Shown here piece after piece: positions 1 through 6,645 of a stretch of DNA of 11,199 nt. Within the stretch, counting starts at the first letter, position 1. The number at the start of each line of letters is the position of its first letter. This stretch comes from Paracoccaceae bacterium (GTDB lineage: Bacteria; Pseudomonadota; Alphaproteobacteria; Rhodobacterales; Rhodobacteraceae), in contig JAGRMK010000211.1 of assembly GCA_020441345.1 (NCBI GenBank), forward strand, positions 1 to 11,199. The letters are read 5' to 3'. Made by a program: the position numbers and the translations under genes. The notes under the pieces are model-generated. The model was given only the letters and a program-made list of their open reading frames with translations. It was not told the origin of the DNA and did not search any database.

Positions 1-93
1 GAGGCGGGCTATCGCCTTGCGGCTCTGCGGCTAGAGCGGGGCGAGGACGGTGGCCTGGTCGATGCCGACCTGGCGCTGGAGCCCCGACGATGA
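1..93 (+). CDS. gspM: Probable GspM, C-terminal fragment (type II secretion)
   Basis: An open frame enters from the left edge and ends at a TGA at 91-93, leaving 30 residues. The stop overlaps the ATG of gspN (ATGA junction), which implies translational coupling. The residues alternate basic/acidic and hydrophobic positions and end in a D-A-D-L-A-L-E-P type strand, compatible with the C-terminal end of the GspM ferredoxin-like domain. GspM is a bitopic inner-membrane protein that binds GspL in the T2SS assembly platform. The identification rests mainly on the gene order M then N seen in gsp operons; the fragment is too short for independent recognition. GspL is the main alternative. Confidence 0.5.
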   Translation, partial: EAGYRLAALRLERGEDGGLVDADLALEPRR

Positions 94-587
94 TCCGCGC
101 GCTGGTTTTGACCCTGGGACTGGTGCTGGGGCTCTGCGCCGCGCTGGCGGTCGGTGGTCGCATGGCGCATCTGCGAATGGTGACAGACGGCCTGCCCGGC
201 TGGTCCGAGGGGATCGATGACCGCGCCGGGGTTTTGGCCGGGCAGGGGCGCGTTGCGGGGGCGGTGCTGCGCTGGCGTCAGGCGGGTATCGGCTGGCAGG
301 TCACGCTGAGTGGTGCCGACTGGCAGGCGCGAGGCATGGCGCGGATCATGGGCTGGGAAATACGGATCGAAGGGTTCGACGGGGTGATCCCCGCGTCGCT
401 TCTGGTGCCGGGCGCTGCGGGGATGCTGGCGTTGGCCGACGGGATGTTACGGATCGCGCTGCCCGCCGGAATCCTGACTGACGCGGAACTGCACGCCACC
501 GCGCGGGGCCTTGAGCTGACCGGGGCGCCGCCCGACGGGCCGCTGATCCTGCGGTTTTCCGACGGGGATTGGGGCGTCATCCCCTGA
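90..587 (+). CDS. gspN: GspN-like type II secretion accessory protein (short)
   Basis: This 165-residue protein has a hydrophobic N-terminal segment at about residues 3-22, a membrane anchor or uncleaved signal, followed by a small periplasmic domain rich in G, W and short beta-like segments. It ends in a hydrophobic strand (P-L-I-L-R-F) and a D-W-G motif. GspN is a poorly understood, often dispensable T2SS protein thought to sit in the inner membrane facing the periplasm, and usually has about 250 residues, so this copy is short. The ATG at 90 overlaps the stop of the upstream frame (ATGA), and the gene ends 3 bases from the stop of convergent gspF. The call rests on size class, topology and terminal position in a gsp cluster, not on a sharp motif. 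Confidence 0.6.
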   Translation: MIRALVLTLGLVLGLCAALAVGGRMAHLRMVTDGLPGWSEGIDDRAGVLAGQGRVAGAVLRWRQAGIGWQVTLSGADWQARGMARIMGWEIRIEGFDGVIPASLLVPGAAGMLALADGMLRIALPAGILTDAELHATARGLELTGAPPDGPLILRFSDGDWGVIP

Positions 588-590
588 CCC

Positions 591-1802
591 TTATCCCGTG
601 ACCAGCGCCTGCATGTCGAAAATCGGCAACAGGATCGCCAGCACGATCGTCAGCACCATTGCGCCGACAACGATCATCGACAGGGGCTCGATGATCACCG
701 ACAGCCTCTTGCGCTCGGTGCGCAGCCAGGTTTCCGCAAGCACCGCCGCGCGTTCGGTCATCGGCCCCAACCGCGCCGAAGCCTCGCCAGCCTGCACCAG
801 TTGCCGCGCGACCGGGTGCAGGAACGGCAGACGGTCGAGCGCGGTCGACAGGCTTTCGCCACGCCGCAGCGCCTCGCCCGCGTCCTCGGCATGGGCGCGA
901 AAGGTCGTGATCTCGACAACACCGGCGGCAAAGCGCAGGGCCTCGGTCAGCGGCAGGCGCGAATTGATCACCACTGCCAGCGTGCGCAGGTATTGCGCGG
1001 CGGTCGCCATACGCAGGAACCGCCCGACCAGCGGCAGGCGTAACAGAACCGTATCGCGCCGGTCGCGCAGCCCTGGCGTGCGGTTGATCGCGACCACCGC
1101 CCCGACCAGCCCCAGCAGAACCAGCGCCAACGCGACCCAGTGGTCACGAATGAAATCCACGATCCCCATCACCGCCAGCGTCAGCGGCGGCAGCGGGCGG
1201 CCGGTCGACTCGAACATGCCGACGATCTCGGGGGCGACAGTGGTCATCAGGATCGCGCAGACCGCGATGGCGATCACCGTGACGAAAGCCGGATAGACCA
1301 GCGCCGAGGTGATCGCGGCGCGGTCGCCCGCGCTCGATTCCAGATAGGTCGCCAGCGTTTCGAACACCGCATCCAGATCGCCCGAGCGTTCGCCCGCCCG
1401 CACCGCCGCCGCATACCAGGGCGGCAGCGCACCGCCCGCGCGGGTCAATGCATCGGCCATCGCCTCGCCTTGCAGCAGACCGGCGCGGGCCTCGGCGGCG
1501 AGGCGCTCGATCCGCGAGGCCCCCGCAGCGCCCTGCACGGCCTCCAGCGCCGCTTCGGCGGTCAGGCCGGCGCCCAGCAACACCGCCATCTGCCGGGTGA
1601 AGACCGACAGCAGGTCGGCACCGATCGCCCGTTCGCGCCGCGTCCCGCGCGTCTGGCGCGGCGGGCTCTGGACCTCGAACGAAGAGGGCATCAGCCCCAG
1701 CGCCGCGACCCGCGCCGAGGCGTCGCTTTCGTCCTCGGCCACCACGACGCCGCGCTTGCGCCGCCCCTCGGATGTATAGGCGGTATAGGCAAAGGTTTTC
1801 AT
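591..1802 (-). CDS. gspF: GspF, inner-membrane platform protein of the type II secretion system
   Basis: This 403-residue protein has the normal GspF/PilC length. Two cytoplasmic T2SSF domains lie at about residues 65-165 and 265-370. Each contains the family signature around an A-G-E motif: A-V-R-A-G-E-R-S-G-D-L at 133-143 and L-V-Q-A-G-E-A-S-A-R-L at 335-345. Three membrane segments are visible at about 168-190, 221-239 and 372-394. GspF is the polytopic core of the assembly platform; it contacts GspE, GspL and GspM and is thought to transmit ATPase motion to pseudopilus assembly. The ATG at 1802-1800 overlaps the gspE stop by 4 bases (ATGA), so the two are translationally coupled. It is the last gene of the - strand arm. 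Confidence 0.97.
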   Translation of the reverse strand: MKTFAYTAYTSEGRRKRGVVVAEDESDASARVAALGLMPSSFEVQSPPRQTRGTRRERAIGADLLSVFTRQMAVLLGAGLTAEAALEAVQGAAGASRIERLAAEARAGLLQGEAMADALTRAGGALPPWYAAAVRAGERSGDLDAVFETLATYLESSAGDRAAITSALVYPAFVTVIAIAVCAILMTTVAPEIVGMFESTGRPLPPLTLAVMGIVDFIRDHWVALALVLLGLVGAVVAINRTPGLRDRRDTVLLRLPLVGRFLRMATAAQYLRTLAVVINSRLPLTEALRFAAGVVEITTFRAHAEDAGEALRRGESLSTALDRLPFLHPVARQLVQAGEASARLGPMTERAAVLAETWLRTERKRLSVIIEPLSMIVVGAMVLTIVLAILLPIFDMQALVTG

Positions 1803-3247
1803 GTGCCGGTCTCGCCCAGCACGCGGCGCACCTCGGCCAGAGATGTCTCGCCCGAGGCCACCCGCGCCAACGCCGAGGCCATCAGCGACGGACGGTCGCC
1901 GACGGCTCGGCGCAGCTCGACCTCGGAGGCGTCGGTGTCGATGGCATGTTTCAGCCCGTCGTCGATTTCAAGAATGTCGAACACACCGATCCGCCCCGAG
2001 AACCCCGTCGTTTCGCAACGCGGGCAGCCGGTGGCGGTTTTTACCTGGGCCGGCACGGGCAGGCCGTGGGCGGTGAATTGCGCGGCCTCTACGGCGCTCG
2101 GCGTGGCGGGGGCGGCGCAGTCGGGGCACAGGCGCCGCACCAGACGCTGCGCCACCACGCCGCGCAGGGTGGCGGCGATCAGATACCCCTCGACCCCCAG
2201 TTCGCGCAGCCGCACGATGGCCCCCAGCGCGGTGTTGGCGTGCAGCGAGGAAAACACCAGATGTCCGGTCAGCGCCGCCTCGGACGCGGTCTGCGCGGTC
2301 TCGCCGTCGCGGATTTCGCCGACCAGGATCACGTCGGGATCCTGGCGCAGGATCGACCGCAATCCGCGCGCAAAGCTCAGGCCGATCTCGGGGTTGACCT
2401 GGGTCTGCGAGATGCCGGGCAGGTCGTATTCCACCGGGTCTTCGACGGTCAGGATGGTGCGTTCGCGCCGATCCGCCAGCCGCAGCAGAGAATAAAGCGT
2501 CGTGGTCTTGCCCGACCCGGTCGGCCCGGTCGCCAGGATGATGCCGTTGGGCAGGCCCGCCAGCCGGTTCAGCCGGTCGGCGTCGGCATCCGACAGGCCC
2601 AGCCGGTCCAGCGCCATCAACCCGCCCGAGCGGTCCAGCAGGCGCATCACCACCCGTTCGCCGTGGTGGCCAGGCAGGGTGGACAGGCGCACGTCGATCG
2701 CCCGGCCGCCCAGCCGCAACGCGATGCGCCCGTCCTGCGGCAGGCGGGTTTCGGCGATATCCAGCCCGCTCATCACCTTGAGCCGCGACACGACGCGCCT
2801 TGCCGGCACGTCGCGGCGGTCAAACACGGTCTGCATCGTGCCATCGACCCGCATGCGGGCGCGCAGCCCGTCTTCGTGCGGTTCCAGATGCAGGTCAGAG
2901 GCCTGCGCGCGCACGGCCTGACGCAGCAACTGGTTGACCAGCTTGATCACCGGCGCGTCTTCGGGGTCTTCCAGAAGATCGCGGGTGCTGCCCGCGCGGG
3001 CGCCATCCTCAAGATCAAACGCCACCTCGGGCCCGGTATCGGCGTCGCCCGCGGCGTCATAGAGCCGGGTCAGCGCGGCCTGGAACCCTTCGGTCTCCAG
3101 CGCGTCGGGGGTCAGGGGCGTTCCGGCGATCCGTCGTGCCTCGCGCAGGCCGTTCATCGTGGCCTCGGGGCCGATCAGCAGCCGCGCGCCCTCCACAGCG
3201 ACCTGATTGTCACGGGCAAAGGCAAAGGGCAGGCGGCGGTCCGGCAT
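1799..3247 (-). CDS. gspE: GspE, type II secretion ATPase
   Basis: This 482-residue cytoplasmic ATPase powers pseudopilus assembly. Visible motifs are Walker A G-P-T-G-S-G-K-T-T at 241-249, the Asp box T-V-E-D-P-V-E-Y at 267-274, Walker B with D-V-I-L-V-G-E-I-R-D at 305-314, and the His box T-G-H-L-V-F-S-S-L-H-A-N-T at 327-339. A C-x2-C pair at 374/377 and another at 408/411 form the zinc-binding C-M domain that separates GspE/PilB assembly ATPases from PilT retraction ATPases. The N2 domain covers about 95-205, with the common S-D-L-H-L-E-P motif at 117-123. The N-terminal domain that would bind GspL is compact. The gene starts 3 bases after the gspD stop and overlaps gspF by 4 bases. Confidence 0.98.
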   Translation of the reverse strand: MPDRRLPFAFARDNQVAVEGARLLIGPEATMNGLREARRIAGTPLTPDALETEGFQAALTRLYDAAGDADTGPEVAFDLEDGARAGSTRDLLEDPEDAPVIKLVNQLLRQAVRAQASDLHLEPHEDGLRARMRVDGTMQTVFDRRDVPARRVVSRLKVMSGLDIAETRLPQDGRIALRLGGRAIDVRLSTLPGHHGERVVMRLLDRSGGLMALDRLGLSDADADRLNRLAGLPNGIILATGPTGSGKTTTLYSLLRLADRRERTILTVEDPVEYDLPGISQTQVNPEIGLSFARGLRSILRQDPDVILVGEIRDGETAQTASEAALTGHLVFSSLHANTALGAIVRLRELGVEGYLIAATLRGVVAQRLVRRLCPDCAAPATPSAVEAAQFTAHGLPVPAQVKTATGCPRCETTGFSGRIGVFDILEIDDGLKHAIDTDASEVELRRAVGDRPSLMASALARVASGETSLAEVRRVLGETGT

Positions 3248-3250
3248 GGC

Positions 3251-5176
3251 CTATTGGCCCACATCGACCATCAGCCGGGGCGGCAGGGCGGGAAACAGCC
3301 GGTCGCGCACGGCGCGGTCGACATAGGTTTCGTCGAACGGCTGGTTCAGGTCGATCCCATCGAACGGCAACCCGGTTCGGCGCACCTGCGGGAACACGTC
3401 GGAACTGCCGCGCGGCGTGATCTGTCGGCTCAGGGCCTGGGCCTCGCGGGCGAGTTCCCGGCTCAGGCGGGTCGCGTCGCGTTCGGACCGGACAACCCGC
3501 GGGCGCAGCATGATCAACAGCACGCGCTGCCCGTCCTGCACGTCGCGGCCGCGGAACAGAGCGCCCAGAACCGGCAGGTTCGACAGGCCCGGAACCCGCT
3601 GGTTCGAGGTGCTGGAGTTGTCCTCGATGAGCCCGCCGAGGATGATGACTTCGCTGTCGCCGACCATCGCGTTGGTCGACAGCCGCCGCCGCGACGTGAC
3701 CTCGCCCCCCGCGGCCGAGGTCGTGCCGGTCAGGTTCGACACCTCTTGCACGATGGACAGGCGGACAGTGCCGTCCTCGGTGATCTGCGGCCGCACGCGC
3801 AGGGTCAGGCCCACGTCCTGCCGTTCAATGGTCTGAAAGGGCTGCGTGGGCACCGCGCTGTCGCCGACGGTCGAATACTGGCCGGTGACAAAGGGCACGT
3901 TCTGGGCCACGACGATCTCGGCTTCCTGGTTGTTCAGGGTCAGCACGGCGGGTGTGGACAACAGGCGCGTCGTGCGTTCGCGGGCGATGGCGGTGACCAG
4001 CGCCGAGAAATTGCCGTCCGCATAGCCAAGCACGCCGCCCGATCCGGGCGAGGCGGTGGTGCCGCTCATCGCCGCGCTGATCAGGGTGATCAACGACGCC
4101 CGGCCATCCATCGCGAACGAGGTGCCGCCGCCGATCGCCTGATTGAGCAGACCGCCGAATTGCACGGACAGATCGCTGAAATTCTCGGCGGAGACATCGA
4201 AGATGACGGCTTCGATCAGTACCTGCTGCGGTCTGGTGTCCAGCGCCCGCACGGCGTTGACGATGGCGTCCAGCCGGTCCTGCGGCGCGGTGACGAGGAT
4301 CGCGTTGGATTGCGGTTCGGCGACCACGGTGATCGATGCTTCCCCCTCGCCGCCGGTCGAGGTCAGCGATTGGCGCACCACCTCGGCGAGTTCGGTGGCC
4401 TGGGCATAGTTCAGCCGCACGACGCGCGACGACGGGCGCATTTGCGGCAGATCCAGTTGGGCAACAATGGAGCGGATGCGGTTCCGGTAATCGGCCGGCC
4501 CCGACACGACGACCGAATTGGCCCCGGCATCGGCCGCCAGGCTGCCGCCAAGCGGGGGCGGAGCGGCCGATTGCAGCACCGGCAGCAGGTCTGCGGCGCG
4601 GGCATGAGTCAGGCGCAAGGCCTCGACCGACCGGTCCGAGACCTGCGCCATGCGTCCCAGCACCGATTCGATCCGGGCGATGTTCTCGCGCCGGTCGGAC
4701 AGCACCAGCAAGCCCGACGAGGGGATAGGCGTCAGGATCGCATCGGGGGCGATCAGCGATTGCACCACGTCCATTGTCTCGCTCAGATCGCCGGACGGAA
4801 CCGGGATCACGCGCGTCTCAAAGGCGCCGCCGGCGCGCGGTGTGCGCTGACCCGAGGCCAGACCCGCCGCCGAGACCATCGGAACGATGCGGTCGATCCC
4901 GTCGCCTTCGACAATCGTCAGGTCGTTCAATTCCAGAACGTTGAGAAAGATCTCATACATCGCTGCCGCCGTGACCGGCATCGGCGCAAAGACCGAAACA
5001 TTGCCGCCGACCGTGGGGTCCAGCAGGAAATTGCGCTGCGTTTGTTCGGATACCAGTTGCACGAAGCTGCGCAGATCGACATCGCGCAGATCCAGGCGGA
5101 TCTGCGCCCCGGCAGGGCGTCCGCCGCTGAACGCGAGGGCAAGAAGGGTGAGGGCGAAGGCGGCGGCGCGTATCAT
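3251..5176 (-). CDS. gspD: GspD, outer-membrane secretin of the type II secretion system
   Basis: This 641-residue secretin forms the multimeric outer-membrane exit channel. A signal peptide covers about residues 1-24 (cleavage near A-G-A|Q). The N0 domain (25-100) has the typical L-D-L-R-D-V-D-L-R-S-F start and F-L-L-D-P-T-V-G-G-N-V strand. N1 to N3 repeats follow at about 120-315, and the secretin domain at about 316-562. Hallmarks include L-L-S-T-P-A-V-L-T-L-N-N at 405-416, the N-V-P-F-V-T-G motif at 426-432, and V-P-G-L-S-N-L-P-V-L-G-A-L-F at 528-541. After L-I-M-L-R-P-R-V-V an additional tail of about 80 residues (563-641) occupies the S-domain position, which in some systems binds a pilotin lipoprotein. 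It lies 68 bases after gspC and 3 bases before gspE. Confidence 0.98.
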   Translation of the reverse strand: MIRAAAFALTLLALAFSGGRPAGAQIRLDLRDVDLRSFVQLVSEQTQRNFLLDPTVGGNVSVFAPMPVTAAAMYEIFLNVLELNDLTIVEGDGIDRIVPMVSAAGLASGQRTPRAGGAFETRVIPVPSGDLSETMDVVQSLIAPDAILTPIPSSGLLVLSDRRENIARIESVLGRMAQVSDRSVEALRLTHARAADLLPVLQSAAPPPLGGSLAADAGANSVVVSGPADYRNRIRSIVAQLDLPQMRPSSRVVRLNYAQATELAEVVRQSLTSTGGEGEASITVVAEPQSNAILVTAPQDRLDAIVNAVRALDTRPQQVLIEAVIFDVSAENFSDLSVQFGGLLNQAIGGGTSFAMDGRASLITLISAAMSGTTASPGSGGVLGYADGNFSALVTAIARERTTRLLSTPAVLTLNNQEAEIVVAQNVPFVTGQYSTVGDSAVPTQPFQTIERQDVGLTLRVRPQITEDGTVRLSIVQEVSNLTGTTSAAGGEVTSRRRLSTNAMVGDSEVIILGGLIEDNSSTSNQRVPGLSNLPVLGALFRGRDVQDGQRVLLIMLRPRVVRSERDATRLSRELAREAQALSRQITPRGSSDVFPQVRRTGLPFDGIDLNQPFDETYVDRAVRDRLFPALPPRLMVDVGQ

Positions 5177-5183
5177 GCGAGGG

Positions 5184-5211
5184 ATTGTTCTCTTTTAACG
5201 GGTAAGGTCAA
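5184..5211 (-). promoter_or_regulatory. Possible internal promoter for gspDEF
   Basis: Read on the - strand, TTGACC (5211-5206) and AACAAT (5189-5184) are separated by 16 bases and resemble sigma-70 -35 and -10 boxes (5/6 and 4/6 matches). The -10 box ends only 7 bases before the gspD ATG, so transcription would start at or next to the start codon and give a leaderless message. A weak AGAGAA Shine-Dalgarno-like stretch overlaps this region, so normal translation from a gspC transcript is equally possible. The gspC-gspD gap holds nothing else recognisable. Confidence 0.3.
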
Positions 5212-5244
5212 CCGCGAACACGGCGTGGTCGGGCGACGTGGTGC

Positions 5245-5961
5245 TTATCTGCCGACGCTGCCAAGCCCGTATCGGTCCCGCGACGAGGTATAACCGGGGC
5301 CGCTTGCCTGCGCCGGGTCGAAGCGTGGATCCGGGCCTCTGGTCGCCTGGCCGCGGAATTCGGTCCGGAAGTCGGGTCTTTGCCCCGCGCGGAGCGGTGG
5401 CGCGGTGGTCGGGTCGGGTGGCGGCGCGTCGCCGTCCGGCTCTTCGAAGCCGATGAAATACGCCTCGCCATCGACGGAGATCTCGATGCCGTCGTCGAAA
5501 ATCTGGGTGACGGTCTCGCCGCCGGGCAACAGGTCGCCGCGACCGATCATCGTGACGCCGCTGTCGGTCTCGATAAACGCCCAGCCCCCTCCGACCTGAT
5601 AGACCAGCCCGCGCAACACGTAATGGCTGGTGTCGTAGAACGCGGGCGGTTCATCGACCGGCTCCGGTTCGGGCGGCGGCGGCGCGGCAGGAACGGACAG
5701 CGGCGCGGCGACACCGAACAGCGGCGGCCAGGTCGCGCCCTGGATGGCGCCGGGGGTGCCCGGGATCGGTTGTGTCACGGCGCGCGCGCCCGGCACTGGC
5801 AGGGCCGGTGCGACGGCGGCGGGCAGGCTGGCGGCCAAAGCCAGCAAGCCCAGGCCATATCCCGCGATCAGAGACGCCGGAAACAGCAACAGCAAAGCAG
5901 ACTGGCGGATGGGCGGAGGGCTGGCGATCATGGCGTCTCGGTTCGGGCTCTGACTGGACAA
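5245..5961 (-). CDS. gspC: GspC-like inner-membrane clamp protein of the type II secretion system
   Basis: This 238-residue bitopic protein has one membrane segment at about 20-50, an Ala/Pro-rich periplasmic linker, the W-P-P-L-F-G motif at 78-83 that typically opens the GspC homology region (HR), and an HR-like beta domain to about 173 (Y-V-L-R-G-L-V-Y at 114-121, then A-F-I-E, then an I-G-R-G-D-L-L stretch). GspC links the inner-membrane platform to the N0 domain of GspD. No PDZ or coiled-coil domain follows; the last 65 residues are Pro/Gly/Arg-rich and probably disordered. The first codon is TTG at 5961, with GAGGG five bases upstream. An ATG at 5931 (residue 11) is the alternative but has only a weak ribosome site. 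Position before gspD supports the call. Confidence 0.85.
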   Translation of the reverse strand: MSSQSPNRDAMIASPPPIRQSALLLLFPASLIAGYGLGLLALAASLPAAVAPALPVPGARAVTQPIPGTPGAIQGATWPPLFGVAAPLSVPAAPPPPEPEPVDEPPAFYDTSHYVLRGLVYQVGGGWAFIETDSGVTMIGRGDLLPGGETVTQIFDDGIEISVDGEAYFIGFEEPDGDAPPPDPTTAPPLRAGQRPDFRTEFRGQATRGPDPRFDPAQASGPGYTSSRDRYGLGSVGR

Positions 5962-5965
5962 TAAC

Positions 5966-5976
5966 GCCCTCAGGGC
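5966..5976. repeat. 11-base perfect dyad inside the promoter spacer (possible operator)
   Basis: GCCCT-C-AGGGC is a perfect inverted repeat around a single central base at 5971. It sits between the -35 and -10 boxes of the rightward promoter and immediately in front of the gspC TTG start. A repressor bound here could affect both divergent genes. In GC-rich DNA a 5+5 base dyad can also arise by chance. Confidence 0.35.
5967..5971 (-). promoter_or_regulatory. Shine-Dalgarno supporting the TTG start of gspC
   Basis: On the - strand GAGGG lies five bases before the TTG at 5961-5959. The in-frame ATG at 5931 has no comparable GG-rich site at the right distance. The same bases form one arm of the GCCCT-C-AGGGC dyad at 5966-5976. 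Confidence 0.45.
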
Positions 5977-5993
5977 CTAGGATTCAACGAGCA

Positions 5994-6000
5994 AAGGGAG
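5994..6000 (+). promoter_or_regulatory. Shine-Dalgarno fixing the GTG start at 6009
   Basis: AAGGGAG ends 8 bases before GTG at 6009. It explains why translation begins at this GTG and not at in-frame codons further upstream, which would lie inside gspC. The resulting product begins with a compact lipoprotein signal. Confidence 0.7.
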
Positions 6001-6008
6001 TGCGGCGT

Positions 6009-6536
6009 GTGAACAGGCTCAAAGGACGTTCCGGCATGGGGCTGGCTCTGGCTCTGGTGGGGGGGCTTGCGGCGTGCGAGGCGGCGGGAACGCTGGCCGG
6101 CGGCGGCACGCAGTCGGATTACCTGGTGGCGCGGCAGGCGCTGGAAACCGGCAATTACGATCTGGCGATCCGCCACTACTCGCGCCTGATGGATGGGATG
6201 GATGCTCAACGCGCCGCGCGGCTGCAACTGGAATATGCCCATGCCTTGCTGCGTGGCGACCGGTTTCAGCAGGCCGCGCAGGCCGCTGATCCGCTGATCG
6301 CCTCGAACGAAGGGTCGATCCGCGCCTCGGCTCTGGCGGTGCGCGGCACCGCACGCCACGAAGCCGCGCGCACCCGGATGGCCGAGGGGCAGACAGACGC
6401 CGAGACCCGCGCGTTGCTGGAAGGCGCGCGCGACGATCTGGCGGCGTTCCTGGCGCAACACGCGGCGCTCGATACCTCGGGCAGCATGCGGGCGCGAACC
6501 CAGCTGATCTCGGCGGATCTGCAAACCCTCGGCTGA
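6009..6536 (+). CDS. TPR-type lipoprotein divergent from gspCDEF, possible secretin pilotin
   Basis: Starting at GTG 6009 the product has 175 residues: basic N-terminus, hydrophobic stretch to residue 19, and a lipobox L-A-A-C with the modified cysteine at 23. The mature part is helical and shows two or more TPR-like repeats, e.g. A-R-Q-A-L-E-T-G-N-Y-D-L-A-I-R-H-Y at 41-57 and a second around 74-98 with L-L-R-G-D-R-F-Q-Q-A-A; further helices run to 173. Residue +2 after Cys is Glu, so outer-membrane sorting is plausible. In type IV pili the secretin pilotins PilF/PilW are TPR lipoproteins, whereas classical T2SS pilotins (PulS, AspS) are not. Its place beside gspC-gspD suggests a similar role here. 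That role is inference; a general TPR scaffold is the alternative. Confidence 0.8.
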   Translation: MNRLKGRSGMGLALALVGGLAACEAAGTLAGGGTQSDYLVARQALETGNYDLAIRHYSRLMDGMDAQRAARLQLEYAHALLRGDRFQQAAQAADPLIASNEGSIRASALAVRGTARHEAARTRMAEGQTDAETRALLEGARDDLAAFLAQHAALDTSGSMRARTQLISADLQTLG

Positions 6537-6538
6537 CA

Positions 6539-6564
6539 CCTGGCGCGCGGTCGTCCGGCGCAGG
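6539..6564 (+). terminator. Bulged GC-rich hairpin after the lipoprotein gene
   Basis: Two bases after the stop codon, CCTG/CAGG, CGC/GCG and CGG/CCG stack into a 10-pair stem with two single-G bulges on the 5' side and a TCGT loop. No T-tract follows, so this may be a 3'-end stabiliser or part of a Rho-dependent end, not a canonical intrinsic terminator. Confidence 0.35.
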
Positions 6565-6587
6565 GTTCAGGCCCAGGGGAAAGCCGC

Positions 6588-6617
6588 TTGCCTTGCGTCG
6601 CCGGTTGCATGTTATAT
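6588..6617 (+). promoter_or_regulatory. modA: Predicted promoter of modABC
   Basis: TTGCCT (6588-6593) and TTATAT (6612-6617) are spaced by 18 bases, placing the start of transcription near 6624 and leaving a leader of about 20 bases before the modA ATG. GTTATAT at 6611-6617 resembles one half of a ModE-type molybdate-repressor site, but the inverted partner half is not visible, so molybdate control from here is only a suggestion. Confidence 0.45.
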
Positions 6618-6645
6618 CCCGCCGACCCTGACGCGAAGTGACTCC

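Larger units (their letters stand above)
5955..5983 (+). promoter_or_regulatory. Predicted sigma-70-type promoter of the TPR lipoprotein gene
   Basis: TGGACA at 5955-5960 (5/6 to TTGACA) and TAGGAT at 5978-5983 (4/6 to TATAAT) are separated by exactly 17 bases. Transcription would begin near 5990, about 20 bases before the GTG at 6009. The spacer carries the perfect dyad GCCCT-C-AGGGC (5966-5976). The -35 box lies inside the start of divergent gspC, so the two transcription units share control DNA. Confidence 0.5.

Noticed and set aside
1140..2495. Open frame of 451 codons on the + strand across gspF and gspE
   Set aside because: Same antisense artefact: compositionally biased product rich in R, Q, H, S and T, no domain, no ribosome site, fully inside well-supported genes.
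1772..5293. Open frame of 1173 codons on the + strand across gspE and gspD
   Set aside because: It is antisense to two genes with complete family motifs. Its product is low-complexity, rich in Q, H, R, G and A, as expected from the mirror frame of GC-rich codons. No coherent domain is visible.
5772..6008. N-terminal extension of the TPR lipoprotein
   Set aside because: The in-frame extension lies inside gspC and would bury the lipobox signal. A strong AAGGGAG site and GTG at 6009 give a proper lipoprotein start.
6537..6645. Molybdenum-cofactor riboswitch or full ModE operator upstream of modA
   Set aside because: The 109-base gap shows only one GTTATAT half and no inverted partner, and the leader after the predicted promoter is about 20 bases, too short for a riboswitch.
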